Shown: positions 28,242 to 37,669, numbered from the stretch's first letter. The stretch: 64,000 bases of DNA from CAWCLK01 sp963796225 (GCA_963796225.1 CAWCLK010000008.1:248001-312000); one strand, 5' to 3'. Translations and numbers: made by a program. Notes: a model not told the origin generated them from the sequence alone.

Positions 28242-28247
28242 AGCCTA
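28242..28247 (-). promoter_or_regulatory. -10 element (TAGGCT) for the DUF4012 gene
   Basis: The minus-strand TAGGCT lies about 27 nt before the GTG at 28214; the leader carries GGGGAG. It overlaps the stop of the upstream glycosyltransferase gene at 28245. Confidence 0.5.
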
Positions 28248-29423
28248 CGGCCGGGGCGGACGACGGCTGGCTGCGACCAGCGTCGCGAAGCGGTCCCCGA
28301 CGTCCGACCAGTCGAAGCGGTCGACGACGTGTGCCCGACCCGCCGCCCCGAGCGCATGACACCGGCCGCTGTCCGCGAGCAGGTCCACGACGGCGGCCGC
28401 CATGGCCTCCGGTGCATCACGGCGCAGGACCTGCACCCCGTCCTCGACCGCGAGGCCCTCGAGTCCGACCGTCGTGCCCACCACGGGTCGTCCGCAGGCC
28501 ATGGCCTCGAGCGCTTTCAGTCGGGTCCCCGACCCCACGCGCACGGGCACGACGACGACGCGGGCGCCGTCCAGGAACGGCCGCGTGCTGGGCACGTCGG
28601 CGTGCACCCGGATGCCGGCACGGCCATCCAGTCGCTGCACCTCCGGCGCCGGAGCCCGCCCCACGACGTCCCAGGTCGCCTCGGGGACGGTGGCCCGCAC
28701 ACGCGGCCAGACGTGCGTGGCGAACCAGGTCACGGCGTCGACGTTGGGCCCGTACGCGAGGTGCCCCGTGAACACCACGCGGGGAGCGGCCGGGAGTGGG
28801 CTCGGCTGGTAGCGGTCGACGTCCACGCCGTTGGGGACGACCCGGACCCGGGCGTCGTCGCCCAGGGCCCGTTGGTCCTCGGAGGACGGCACGACCACGA
28901 GGTCGTGCGCGGCCACCATCCGCGTCTCGGCGCGACGACCCTTGGCGACCTCCGCCCGTGCCCAGGACCGCGCACGCCAGGTCGTCGCGGTCGCACGGCG
29001 ATGGGCCGCACGGACCGACGGCAGGTTGTGCAGGTCGAGGATCCAACGCTGGCCCACGCGGCGCTCCGCCGCCAGCGGTGCCAACCAGGCGTGCTGCACG
29101 ACGACGGTGTCGTGGTCGGGCAGGCGGGCGAGCACGGCGTCGGCGAGGGCTCGCCGACCGGGGCGCCCGTTGCGGACGTCCTCGGGTGCGGGGTCCAGCA
29201 GGGAGACCGTCCAGGTCCGCCAGCGAGGCGCCGGGGGCGGGGGCACGGGAGGTGGGACGACCACGAGGTCGGCCGCCATGCGGCCCAGCTCGGCGGGCAC
29301 TCGTGCGGCGGCGACCACGACCGTGACCGGGACCTTCGCCGCGACCGCACGCAGGAGGTGGTGTTGGCGCACGCTGCCACCCGTGCCACTGACGTCCGGC
29401 ACCTCGTCGGTGACCCACAGCAC
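28245..29423 (-). CDS. GT-B glycosyltransferase (exopolysaccharide locus)
   Basis: About 390 residues of the GT4/GT-B fold. N-terminal WVTDEVPDVSGTGGSVRQHH is an acceptor-side loop; VPNGVDVDRYQP and GTRLKALEAMACGRPVV mark the nucleotide-sugar half. It shares long blocks with the divergent gene at 29536 (VVFTG, LAYGPNVD, TWFA, ADVP), so the two arose by duplication. The start is uncertain: GTG 29423 has no ribosome site, while a strong GGGAGG lies upstream and is followed at the right distance by ATC at about 29437 rather than a standard start codon. Role: sugar transfer to a lipid-linked or nascent polymer; the sugar is unknown. Confidence 0.83.
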   Translation of the reverse strand: MLWVTDEVPDVSGTGGSVRQHHLLRAVAAKVPVTVVVAAARVPAELGRMAADLVVVPPPVPPPPAPRWRTWTVSLLDPAPEDVRNGRPGRRALADAVLARLPDHDTVVVQHAWLAPLAAERRVGQRWILDLHNLPSVRAAHRRATATTWRARSWARAEVAKGRRAETRMVAAHDLVVVPSSEDQRALGDDARVRVVPNGVDVDRYQPSPLPAAPRVVFTGHLAYGPNVDAVTWFATHVWPRVRATVPEATWDVVGRAPAPEVQRLDGRAGIRVHADVPSTRPFLDGARVVVVPVRVGSGTRLKALEAMACGRPVVGTTVGLEGLAVEDGVQVLRRDAPEAMAAAVVDLLADSGRCHALGAAGRAHVVDRFDWSDVGDRFATLVAASRRPPRP

Positions 29424-29494
29424 CGCGTCGTCTGCGATGGCCGTCCTCCCGACGAGACGAGGACGCGACGGGCGCCACGTCCGAGCTGGGCCCA

Positions 29495-29504
29495 AGGCTA
29501 GGGT
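29495..29504. promoter_or_regulatory. Overlapping divergent -10 elements of the two glycosyltransferase genes
   Basis: AGGCTAGGGT holds TAGCCT on the minus strand (29500-29495) and TAGGGT on the plus strand (29499-29504), which share their TA bases. Both fit the local -10 pattern, one for each divergent glycosyltransferase gene. They could not be used at the same time, so mutual exclusion of the two transcripts is possible. Confidence 0.5.
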
Positions 29505-29535
29505 CGTGGCCCGACCAGGACGCACGGGGTGGGAC

Positions 29536-30725
29536 GTGGTGGACCGCTCGGTGGCCTCCGGCCGGGTCGTGTGGGTGACGACCCTGCCGCCCGACCACGA
29601 GGGCACCGGCGGGCAGCTCCGGCAGGCACACCTGCTCGACGCGGTGACCGAACGGGCCCCGGTCGTGCTGGTCACCGCCGGCACGGTGCGGGATCCCGCG
29701 ATCGCCGCGGCCGCCTCCGTGCTCGTGGAGGTGACGGGGGCGCCTGCTCGACCGACGTCCGGACCGCGCTGCGCGCGGAGCTGCTGGCCCACTGGGCCCT
29801 CGCCCGGACCCCGCTCCCCACGGCTCGGGCGACGCACGTGCGGGCGTCGCTCCGTCGCGAGCTCGTCCGCCTCGTGCAGCCGCACGACGTCGTCGTCCTC
29901 GAACACCTCGAGCTCGCCCCGTTGGCGGCACACCTCCCGCCCCACGCGCGCACGCTGCTGACCGTCCACCACGCCGCGGCGCGCCAGGCCACCCAGGAGC
30001 TGGAGCTGGCCACGACACGGCGTCAGCGCTCGTGGTGCCGGCGTGAACGCGACCGTGCCCGGCGTCTGGAACGGTGGGCAGGCGAGCACGTCGACACCGT
30101 CGTGACGGTGTCCACGCTCGACGCCCAGTCCATCGCCTGCCCCAGCGTCGTCGTCCCCAACGGAACGATGGTCTCGCCCGACCTCCCGCCGCCCCCGCAC
30201 ACGCACGTCGTGGTGTTCACGGGTGATCTCGCCTACGGGCCGAACGTGGACGGCATCACCTGGTTCGCCCGGACGGCCTGGCCCCTCGTCCGGTCGGCCG
30301 TGCCGGACGCGAGGCTGCACGTCGTCGGACGATCCCCAGCTGTCACGGTGCGCGACCTGTCCCAGGTGCCCGGCATCGAGGTGCACGCCGACGTCCCGAC
30401 GATCGCCCCGCACCTGGCCGGGGCCGACGTGGCGGTCGTCCCCCTGCGCCTGGGCGGGGGGACCCGCCTGAAGGCCCTGCAGGCCATGGCAGCGGGGCGC
30501 CCGGTCGTGGGGACCTCCGTCGGGCTCGAGGGACTGGACGTGCGGGACGGCGTGCAGGCACGTGTGGCGGACGACGCGGACGCGCTCGCGGCAGCGCTGG
30601 TCGACCTGCTGACCGACCCCGCGGCTGCGGCGGACATGGCCGGGCGCGCGCACGGCTGGGTGGGAGAGCACCACGACTGGCAGCGAATCGGGCGACGGTT
30701 CGCCGAGGACGTCCTCGGCCTGTGA
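29536..30725 (+). CDS. GT-B glycosyltransferase, paralogue of the divergent neighbour (one frameshift)
   Basis: About 396 residues. It begins VVDRSVASGRVVWVTTLPPDHEGTGGQLRQ; near 29740 one extra base must be removed to pass from LVEVTG to CSTDVRTALRAELL. The C-terminal half has VVPNGTMVSPDL, VVFTGDLAYGPNVDG, GGGTRLKALQAMAAGRPVVG, as in GT4 enzymes. It is a clear paralogue of the minus-strand gene at 28245. GTG 29536 is the most likely start; another GTG at 29506 is too near the -10 hexamer. It is probably a transferase in the exopolysaccharide pathway. Confidence 0.83.
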
Positions 30726-30734
30726 GGAGCCCGT

Positions 30735-31805
30735 TCAGGCGAGGTCGTCGAAGACGGCCGCGTAGGCCGCACCCGCCCGATCCCAGGTGAAGCCGGCCGC
30801 TCGCGCCCGGCCGGCCGCTCGGTGCTGGTCACGCGCCGCGTCGTCGGCCAGGAGCCCTGCGACGCGACGCGCGAGCGCCTCGACGTCGCCCACGGGCACC
30901 AGGGCGCCACCGTCGCCGACCACCTCCCCGATCGCCGTGGCGTCGTACGCGACGACCGCCGCCCCGCAGGCCATCGCCTCGAGCGGGACGAACCCGAAGC
31001 CTTCGTAGTGCGAGGTGACCGCCACCACGCGTGCCCCGCGCAGGAAGGCCGGCAGGTCGGCGACGTGCCCTCGGAGGACCGCACCTGCGTCGCGCAGCCG
31101 GCGTCGGCTGGCCTCGCCGAGGGTCCCCGCCACGTGCAGGCGCACGTCCCCGTCCGCCAGCCGTGCCGCCAGCCCGGCGAGGTCGGCCACACCCTTGCGC
31201 GGGTCGTCGCCGGTCACGGCGGCCACGTAGGGCCGTCCGCCACCGTCGTCGACGGGCCCCTCGGGCCGGAACGCCGGGTCGACGCCGTGCGGGACGACCT
31301 CCACGCGGGACGGGTCGAGACCCAGGACGCGACAGCCCTCGTCCGCGGCGAACCGGGACACCGCCACGACCCGGTCGGCGTGGCCGACGCGGGGACCCAG
31401 CACCCGCCACGTGGCGCGGAGGAACCCGTAGCCGGGCAGGTCGAGGACGAGCGGGGCGAGGTCGTGCAGGGTCTGGACCCACGGTCGCCGCGACCGCACG
31501 AGGGGAAGGGTGCCGGGCGACCACGCCACGTCGTGCGGCACGCGCGACAGCTCGGCGGGCAGTCGGGTCACGTGCTCGACGATGCCGGCACGAACTCGGC
31601 CGCGTGGCACCCGACGCCGGACGGGGCGGGCCCGGCACCCCGCCGGCAGCGTGACGACGCCCACCTCGGTCGCCGGTTGCAGGACGACCACCTCGGGGCC
31701 GTGCGCCACGACGGCCGGGAGCACGCCTTCGAGGAACCGCCCGATGCCCCGTCGCTGGTCCGGCGGCATGAGCTCCCAGCCGTCGACGGCCACACGCATG
31801 CTCAT
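30735..31805 (-). CDS. GT4-like glycosyltransferase (exopolysaccharide locus)
   Basis: 356 residues, ATG 31805, intact. N-terminal MSMRVAVDGWELMPPDQRRGIGRFLEG marks the acceptor loop of polysaccharide mannosyl/glucosyl transferases. The donor domain has VPHGVDPAFRPEGP, GDDPRKGVADL, HVADLPAFLRGARVVAV and the EX7E motif EGFGFVPLEAMACG. The ATG overlaps the stop of the polymerase gene (31802-31804), so the two are translationally coupled. Sugar and linkage are unknown. Confidence 0.88.
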   Translation of the reverse strand: MSMRVAVDGWELMPPDQRRGIGRFLEGVLPAVVAHGPEVVVLQPATEVGVVTLPAGCRARPVRRRVPRGRVRAGIVEHVTRLPAELSRVPHDVAWSPGTLPLVRSRRPWVQTLHDLAPLVLDLPGYGFLRATWRVLGPRVGHADRVVAVSRFAADEGCRVLGLDPSRVEVVPHGVDPAFRPEGPVDDGGGRPYVAAVTGDDPRKGVADLAGLAARLADGDVRLHVAGTLGEASRRRLRDAGAVLRGHVADLPAFLRGARVVAVTSHYEGFGFVPLEAMACGAAVVAYDATAIGEVVGDGGALVPVGDVEALARRVAGLLADDAARDQHRAAGRARAAGFTWDRAGAAYAAVFDDLA

Positions 31806-33106
31806 GACCGCCGTGGGAGCGAGAGACCGGCCAGGGCGAGGACCAACCAGCTGGTCTCGAGCATCTGCCAGGTGTGCAGCAGCAGGCCCCCGACCGTGAG
31901 GCCGATGACACCCGAGACCGCCCCGACGGCCAGGTCGTCCCAGGGCCGCTGGCGCCACAGGTGCCACCACAGCAGCGCCACGACGACCACGAAGACGACC
32001 AGGCCGACGACACCCACCTGCAGCGCGACGTCGAGATAGGCGTTCTCGGCGATGCGCGCGTCGGCACCCGCCCTGGCCGAGGCGGCGAACCCCGTTCCGA
32101 GCCCGTGCCCCCACGGACGATCCATCACCGCCCGCACCGCCTCGCCGCTGGCGTCGAGGTGGATGTCCGTCGACGCCTCGCCGCCCCGAAACGTCTCGAG
32201 CAGACGCACGAGCAGGCCCGTGGGCACCGCGACGGCGAGCAGGGCGACCGTCGCCACGCCCCCACCCACGAGCAGGCGTCGCCGCTGGGGGCCGGCGGGA
32301 CGGGTGACCGCGAGCACCAGACCCACCAGCGCGGCGCTCGCGATGGCCGCACGTCCGAGCGACGCCGCGATGCCGGCCGCCAGCAGGGCCACCAGCATGA
32401 CCCTGCGCCACGTGGGTCGCCGTGCCGCGCGCACCAGGCCCATCCCCAGCGCCGGGAGCAACCAGAAGCCGAGCTGCAGGTACTCGAACAACAGCGACCC
32501 GGCACGGACCAGGGAGCGGCCCGCGACGGGGGTGCGCACCACCAGCGTCTTGGGCACGACGACGCCGTACACCTCGCGCTGGACGTCGTGCATGCCGAGC
32601 ACGACGGTCCCGAACCACTCCCAGCCGTCGGGCCAGAGGGCTTCGAGCACCGCCACGGCGGCGACCACCCCGGCAAGCGCGAGGACCACCCTCACCACGC
32701 GCTCGCGGTCGATGGCGGGGGCGTGGACGCACCGCAGGGCCACCATCAGGACGAGCCCCCAGACCATGGCACGGGCACCCAGCAGGCGCAGCATGACCGA
32801 CGCGCCGCCCCCGATCACGTCGAGGAGGAACGCGACGACCACGACCCCGGCCAACGCCCCGACCGCCAGGTCGAGCCCGTCGGGGCGCTGGCGGCGCTGC
32901 CACGCCACGCCGAGCCCTGCGACGACCAGCGCAGCGAGGCCCAGGTCGGGGAGAAGCCCGACCGCGCGGACGACGACGCTCGGGGCACCGAGCCGCCAGA
33001 GCAGCCCCGTCGACGGGATCACCGCGACGGAGAGGACGACGAACGCCGCCACGCCCGTGGCCACCCGGTCCTCGACCCGGCCGGAGGTCGACCACCAGCG
33101 ATCCAT
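31802..33106 (-). CDS. Wzy/O-antigen-ligase-like polysaccharide polymerase
   Basis: 434 residues with about twelve hydrophobic helices. A long outside loop between helices in the C-terminal half contains WGHGLGTGF (the Wzy_C/O-antigen ligase motif) and AENAYLDVALQVGVVG. Wzy-type proteins join repeat units on undecaprenyl carriers at the outer face of the membrane. The start is ATG 33106, 8 nt after TAGGGT, with no ribosome site. It is the first gene of the pair with the GT4 gene at 30735, and lies opposite the GT gene at 33203. Confidence 0.82.
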   Translation of the reverse strand: MDRWWSTSGRVEDRVATGVAAFVVLSVAVIPSTGLLWRLGAPSVVVRAVGLLPDLGLAALVVAGLGVAWQRRQRPDGLDLAVGALAGVVVVAFLLDVIGGGASVMLRLLGARAMVWGLVLMVALRCVHAPAIDRERVVRVVLALAGVVAAVAVLEALWPDGWEWFGTVVLGMHDVQREVYGVVVPKTLVVRTPVAGRSLVRAGSLLFEYLQLGFWLLPALGMGLVRAARRPTWRRVMLVALLAAGIAASLGRAAIASAALVGLVLAVTRPAGPQRRRLLVGGGVATVALLAVAVPTGLLVRLLETFRGGEASTDIHLDASGEAVRAVMDRPWGHGLGTGFAASARAGADARIAENAYLDVALQVGVVGLVVFVVVVALLWWHLWRQRPWDDLAVGAVSGVIGLTVGGLLLHTWQMLETSWLVLALAGLSLPRRS

Positions 33107-33114
33107 GAGCGCGA

Positions 33115-33120
33115 ACCCTA
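33115..33120 (-). promoter_or_regulatory. -10 element (TAGGGT), leaderless start of the polymerase gene
   Basis: The minus-strand TAGGGT ends 8 nt before the ATG at 33106. A TACCGT for the opposite gene lies about 50 bp to the right. Confidence 0.55.
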
Positions 33121-33202
33121 CAACCGGCGGCCTGCGGCACCTCAGCCCCCACGGGCGGTCTGACTACCGTGCGCAGCCCGGTGCCGACACAGGGAGGCGG
33201 CC

Positions 33203-34262
33203 GTGTTCGTGGTCGATGCCCTGGTGGCGGGGCAGCGCGCGGGCATCGGCGTCGTCGCGCGCATGGCGCTGTCCGGGATGGCCGACCGCGGACGACGTCG
33301 TCGCACTCGTGCCGCCGGGGGTCGAGCCGGACGTCGACCACCGGGTCGTGCGCCTCGCCGAGCACCGGGCCGGCCGGCTCGCCCTGCAACGGTCGGGCGC
33401 CGTCCTCGGGGTCGCCTCGTCCGAGATCCGCGACGGGGCGCACTTCGTCGGCATGGACGCCTTCAGCCTCCCGCTGGCCCTCCCCCGGACGGCCCACGTG
33501 GTCGTGCACGACCTGCTGCCCTTCACGCATCCCGCGTACTGGGGCGCGGTGGACCGTCGCCACAAGACCTCCAGCTCTCGCACGGCCTTCCGCCGCGCCG
33601 CCCGCCTCGTGGTCGCGTCCCAGCACAACGCCCGGCTCGTCCGGGCCGTCAGCGGTCGCGACGACGCCGTCGTGGCGCCCTTCGGCTGCGGACAGGTGGA
33701 CGACCAGGAGGCCGATCGCCGGCTCTCGGCGGGTCCTGCCGCGGAGCGCCACGACCGCGTCGTGGTCGTCGGCACGCTCCAGCCCCGCAAGCGTCTCGAC
33801 CTGCTGCTCCGGGCCGTCGACCGCCTCCGTCGGACCGGCCACGACGGGCTCGAGCTGGTCGTGGTCGGCGGAGGGCGGCGGGAGCACGTCGAGGCCCTCC
33901 ATCACCAGGCCCGCGGCCTCGACCTGCCGGTGACGTGGGCCGGTCCCCTCCCGTGGCCGGACGTCGCGCCGCTGGTCGCGACCGCCCGGGCCGTCGTCTA
34001 TCCCTCGCGCCACGAGGGCTTCGGGCTCCCCCTGCTCGAGGCCCTCGCCCTCGGCACCCGGCCGGTGGCCCCGGCGGTCACGGCCATGCGCAGCTGGGCC
34101 GGCGACTGGCCGCGGTGGTTCGACCCCGACGACGAGGACGACCTCGCCGCCGCCATCGGCGAAGCGACCTGCGACCGCTCGTGGGACGCGCACGGCGCCA
34201 TGCGTGCCGTGGCGGGCCACCGCTGGACGGCCTTCGCCGAGCGCCTCCTGGCCGGACGATGA
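33203..34262 (+). CDS. GT4-like glycosyltransferase (one frameshift)
   Basis: About 352 residues. GTG 33203 follows AGGGAGG at good spacing. The N-terminus VFVVDALVAGQRAGIGVVARMAL ends in GMAD, and near 33286 removal of one C (GCCGACCGCGG) restores DDVVALVPPGVEPDV. The donor half has VVVVGTLQPRKRLDLLLRAV and EGFGLPLLEALALG (EX7E). Its TGA overlaps the next ATG (34259-34262), so the three GT genes at 33203, 34259 and 35359 form one operon. Confidence 0.84.
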
Positions 34263-35371
34263 CCGGCTCGACCGTGCTGCTCTCGCACCGGCTCGCCGAG
34301 CCGTTGCAGCGCCGGACGGGCCTCGGTCGGTACCAGCAGTCGCTGACCGCGGCGCTGGCGGCCGTAGGGGGGCGGTACGTCCTGGCCGCGCCCCGCGAGC
34401 CCGGCCCCGACCCGGCGTGGTGCCCCGTGCCCGTCGTGCGCGTCCGCGGGCACCGCGACCTCGTCCAGGCCTCCTGGGCCCTCACCGGCCGCCCGCACGT
34501 GGAGCGGCTGCTGCCCCGGGACCTCGTCCCGGCGCTGGTCCACGTCCTCGACGCGACCGTCGCCGCCCGCAGCCGGGTGCCCCTGGTGCACACCGTCCAC
34601 GACCTCTTCCCGCGGACGCACCCCGACTGGGAGACCGTCCGCGGTCGCGTCCTGTTCGCCGCCGTCGCCCGGTCCGTGCGTGCGGCGGACCGGGTGATCA
34701 CCCCCTCCCGCGCCGTGGCGGACCAGGTGACCCACCACCTCGGGGTCCCCACCCGTCGGGTGGTCGTGGTGCCCGAAGGAGTCGACGACCGGTTCCGCCG
34801 CGCCCAGCCCTGCGTCCCGGCGTCGCTGGCCGCGCGGGGCGTGGCGGCCGGCGGGTACTGGGTGGCCGTGGGACGGCCGGGGCCGCGCAAGAACCTCACG
34901 GTGCTGGTCGATGCACTCGCGCGCGCCTCCTCCCGCCGGCCGCTCGTGCTGGCCGGACCCGCCGGCCCTGCGACCGAGGCGCTCCGCTCCCGCGCCGCCG
35001 AGCGGGGCGTGACGGTCCACCTGGCCGGGTTCGTCCCCGACGACGACCTCCCCGGCCTGCTCGCGGGGGCTCGCGCGCTGCTGCACCCGGCCCTCGACGA
35101 AGGCTTCGGCCTCCCGCCGCTGGAGGCCATGGCCACGGGCGTGCCCGTCGTGGTGTCACCGAGCGCCGCCGTGCTCGAGGTGGTCGGGGACGCCGCGATG
35201 CGATGCCCGCCCGACGACGTGACCGCCTGGGCGGCGGCCCTCGACGTGCTCGACCGCGACGACGCACGGGTGGCCGACCTCGGACGGGCGGGCCGGGCAC
35301 GCGCCGCGGACTACACCTGGGACGCGGCGGCCGCCGCGACCGCGGAGGTGCACGCCACATGCCTGCGCTGA
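34259..35371 (+). CDS. GT4-like glycosyltransferase (exopolysaccharide operon)
   Basis: 370 residues, ATG 34259 within the ATGA overlap. It has the acceptor loop RRTGLGRYQQSLTAAL, VVPEGVDDRFRRAQ, VGRPGPRKNLTVLVDAL and DEGFGLPPLEAMATGVPVVV (EX7E). It overlaps the next gene by 13 bp. Intact frame. It is likely to add one sugar of the repeat unit, but its donor and linkage cannot be read from the sequence. Confidence 0.87.
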   Translation: MTGSTVLLSHRLAEPLQRRTGLGRYQQSLTAALAAVGGRYVLAAPREPGPDPAWCPVPVVRVRGHRDLVQASWALTGRPHVERLLPRDLVPALVHVLDATVAARSRVPLVHTVHDLFPRTHPDWETVRGRVLFAAVARSVRAADRVITPSRAVADQVTHHLGVPTRRVVVVPEGVDDRFRRAQPCVPASLAARGVAAGGYWVAVGRPGPRKNLTVLVDALARASSRRPLVLAGPAGPATEALRSRAAERGVTVHLAGFVPDDDLPGLLAGARALLHPALDEGFGLPPLEAMATGVPVVVSPSAAVLEVVGDAAMRCPPDDVTAWAAALDVLDRDDARVADLGRAGRARAADYTWDAAAAATAEVHATCLR

Positions 35372-36489
35372 AGGTCCTGCACGTGCTCGAGGCCGCCGGT
35401 CACGGCACCGGCCGGCACGTCGTCGACCTCGTGACCCACGCACCCGACGTCAGCCACGAGGTGGTCCTGCCGCTGCGGCCCACGTCCCGCGGCGAGGACC
35501 GGACCTCGCGCACGGCCGAGGACCTGCGGGCGGCGGGGGTCGTCGTGCACGAGGTGCCGATGCGTCGCTCGCCCGTGCATCCCGACCTCGTGCGCGCCGT
35601 GCTGGCGATCCGTCGCCTCGCCCGGGACCGGGGCGCCGACGTGCTGCACGGACACGCGACCGTGGGCGGGGTCGTCGCACGGCTGGCGGGGCGGTCCCTC
35701 GGCCGGCCGGTGGTGGTCACCCCCAACGGGGTCCACCCCTCCCGCCTGGTCCGGCAGGCCGAACGCGCCCTGGCACCGCTCACCTCGGCGCTGGTCGCGG
35801 TGTCACCCAGCGAAGCGCGCCTCGTGCGGGACCTCGGCCTGTGCCCGTCGGCGCGCGTCCACGTCGTCCCCAACGGCATCGACCTCGCCCTGCCCACGCC
35901 CCTCGACCGCGACCTGCGCGCCGAGCTGGGCCTCGCGCCGGACACGCCGCTGGTCGGCTGGGTCGGACGCCTGGCGCCCCAGAAGGCCCCCGAGGTGCTG
36001 GTCCGCGCCGTCGCCCAGCTGCCCCCGCACGTCCACGCGGTGCTCGTGGGCGGCGGACCCGACGCCGAGGCCGTCGCCGCCGCCGTGGCGGCCTCCGCTG
36101 CCGCCGAGCGGGTGCACCTGCTCGGCCACGTACCGGGAGCGGCCGGGCTGCTCGGACAGTTCGACGTCCTGGCCCTGCCCTCCCGGTGGGAGGGCGCCCC
36201 GTACGTCCCGCTCGAGGCCTTCCGCGCCCACGTGCCCGTCGTCGCCACGGACGTCGTCGGCACCCGCGACGTGGTCGTGGAGGGCGAGACCGGCTGGCTG
36301 GTCCCCCCCGACGACCCCGCCGCGCTGGCCAGTTCACTGCTGGCGGCGCTGGCCGACCCGGAGGAATCAGGGCGGCGCGCGTCACGCGGGCACGCCCGGC
36401 TCGTTGCACACCACGACGCGCGGTCCATGGGCCGCGACACGACCGACCTGTACGTCCACCTGACGTCGACCGCCACACGCAGCCGCTAG
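35359..36489 (+). CDS. GT4-like glycosyltransferase (last GT of the operon)
   Basis: 376 residues, ATG 35359. N-terminal LKVLHVLEAAGHGTGRHVVDL is the GT4 acceptor loop; HVVPNGIDLALPTPL, WVGRLAPQKAPEVLVRAV and RWEGAPYVPLEAF form the donor part. The frame is intact and the GT-B fold is complete. It closes the run of GT genes; the phosphoglycosyl transferase begins about 40 nt later. Confidence 0.87.
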   Translation: MPALKVLHVLEAAGHGTGRHVVDLVTHAPDVSHEVVLPLRPTSRGEDRTSRTAEDLRAAGVVVHEVPMRRSPVHPDLVRAVLAIRRLARDRGADVLHGHATVGGVVARLAGRSLGRPVVVTPNGVHPSRLVRQAERALAPLTSALVAVSPSEARLVRDLGLCPSARVHVVPNGIDLALPTPLDRDLRAELGLAPDTPLVGWVGRLAPQKAPEVLVRAVAQLPPHVHAVLVGGGPDAEAVAAAVAASAAAERVHLLGHVPGAAGLLGQFDVLALPSRWEGAPYVPLEAFRAHVPVVATDVVGTRDVVVEGETGWLVPPDDPAALASSLLAALADPEESGRRASRGHARLVAHHDARSMGRDTTDLYVHLTSTATRSR

Positions 36490-36531
36490 GGTTCGCGCCC
36501 ACTGCACGCGTGCTCGAGGAGGGGGAGGCTC

Positions 36532-37233
36532 ATCAGCACCAGCGCCGTCGCCGAGCTCTACGGGGGCGACAGTCCCCAGACCGCGACCACCCTGCGTGCC
36601 GTGGCCGCACCGATGCCGGTGCCCGTGGCCAAGCGCGCCCTCGACGTGACCATCGCCGGCGTCGGGCTGGTCGTGCTGGCCCCCGTGCTCCTGCTCGTGG
36701 CCCTGCTGATCACCGCGACCTCGCCCGGCCCGATCGTGTACCGCCAGCACCGCTACGGCCGTGGGGGCCGCACCTTCACGATCCTGAAGTTCCGCACGAT
36801 GGTCGAGGGTGCCGACGAGCGCATCCGCAGCCTGCTGGTCGACCCGGCCCAGCGCGCCCACCTCGCCGAGCACGGCAAGCTGCTCGACGACCCGCGCATC
36901 ACCGGCGTGGGTAGATTCCTTCGGCTGCTCAGCCTCGACGAGCTCCCCCAGCTGCTCAACGTCCTGCGCGGCGAGATGAGCCTGGTCGGCCCGCGCCCGC
37001 GCTGGGACGTCGAGGAGCTCGGCCGCTACGGCGACGACCTCGACGCCTACCTGTCGGTCCTGCCCGGCCTGACCGGCCCGTGGCAGGTGGCGGGGCGCAA
37101 CCGCCTCCCCGACGCCGAGCGCATCGCCCTCGACGTCCACTACGCCCGCACCGGGACGCTGACGACCGACCTGCGGCTGCTCCTGCGCACCGTGCCGGTG
37201 CTGCTGTGGCCCTTCGATCGCGGCGCAGCCTGA
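36532..37233 (+). CDS. Bacterial sugar transferase (undecaprenyl-phosphate glycosyl-1-phosphate transferase, WbaP/WcaJ-like)
   Basis: About 233 residues. A single N-terminal membrane helix (ALDVTIAGVGLVVLAPVLLLVALL) is followed by the catalytic part: SPGPIVYRQHRYG, FTILKFRTM, LDELPQLLNVLRGEMSLVGPRP, GLTGPWQVAGRN. These enzymes load the first sugar phosphate onto the lipid carrier and start repeat-unit synthesis. The standard starts are poor: GTG 36601 lacks a ribosome site. A very strong AGGAGGGGGAGG lies 12 nt upstream and is followed by CTC ATC at 36532, in frame, so an ATC start or an ATG misread is possible; I give that start. Confidence 0.85.
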   Translation: MSTSAVAELYGGDSPQTATTLRAVAAPMPVPVAKRALDVTIAGVGLVVLAPVLLLVALLITATSPGPIVYRQHRYGRGGRTFTILKFRTMVEGADERIRSLLVDPAQRAHLAEHGKLLDDPRITGVGRFLRLLSLDELPQLLNVLRGEMSLVGPRPRWDVEELGRYGDDLDAYLSVLPGLTGPWQVAGRNRLPDAERIALDVHYARTGTLTTDLRLLLRTVPVLLWPFDRGAA

Positions 37234-37246
37234 GTCGGTCCCGCCC

Positions 37247-37669
37247 GTGGCGGAGTGCCTGTTCTGCCGGATCGTCGCCGACGAGCCCACCAGCCACGTG
37301 CTGGCCACCGACGACGCCGTCGGGTTCCTCGACATCCGCCCGCTGTTCCCCGGGCACGTCCTGGTGGTCCCCCGCACCCACTGGGTGACCCTCGACGAGG
37401 TGCCCGTCGACGCGCTCGCACCGCTGCTGTCGGCCGTGCAGCTCGCCATGCGCGCCGTCACCCGCGCCACGGGCTGCCAGGGCCACTTCGTGGCGGCCAA
37501 CAACGTCGTGAGCCAGTCGGTCCCCCACCTGCACTGGCACGTGGTGCCGCGCGTGAAGGGCGACGGCCTGCGTGGCTTCTTCTGGCCGCGCACCCGCTAC
37601 GAGGGCGACGAGCTCGACGCGTGGCGTGCGCGCCTGCGCGACGCCGTCCGGGCCGAAGCGCAGGGGTAG
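37247..37669 (+). CDS. HIT family hydrolase
   Basis: 140 residues from GTG 37247. N-terminal CLFCRIVADEP holds the CxxC pair seen in zinc-bearing HIT proteins; the HIT triad is HLHWHVV, with the nucleophile histidine in the middle. The family hydrolyses nucleoside-phosphate phosphoramidates or dinucleotides. It follows the sugar transferase by 13 nt but is functionally unrelated; the two may share a transcript. Confidence 0.92.
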   Translation: MAECLFCRIVADEPTSHVLATDDAVGFLDIRPLFPGHVLVVPRTHWVTLDEVPVDALAPLLSAVQLAMRAVTRATGCQGHFVAANNVVSQSVPHLHWHVVPRVKGDGLRGFFWPRTRYEGDELDAWRARLRDAVRAEAQG

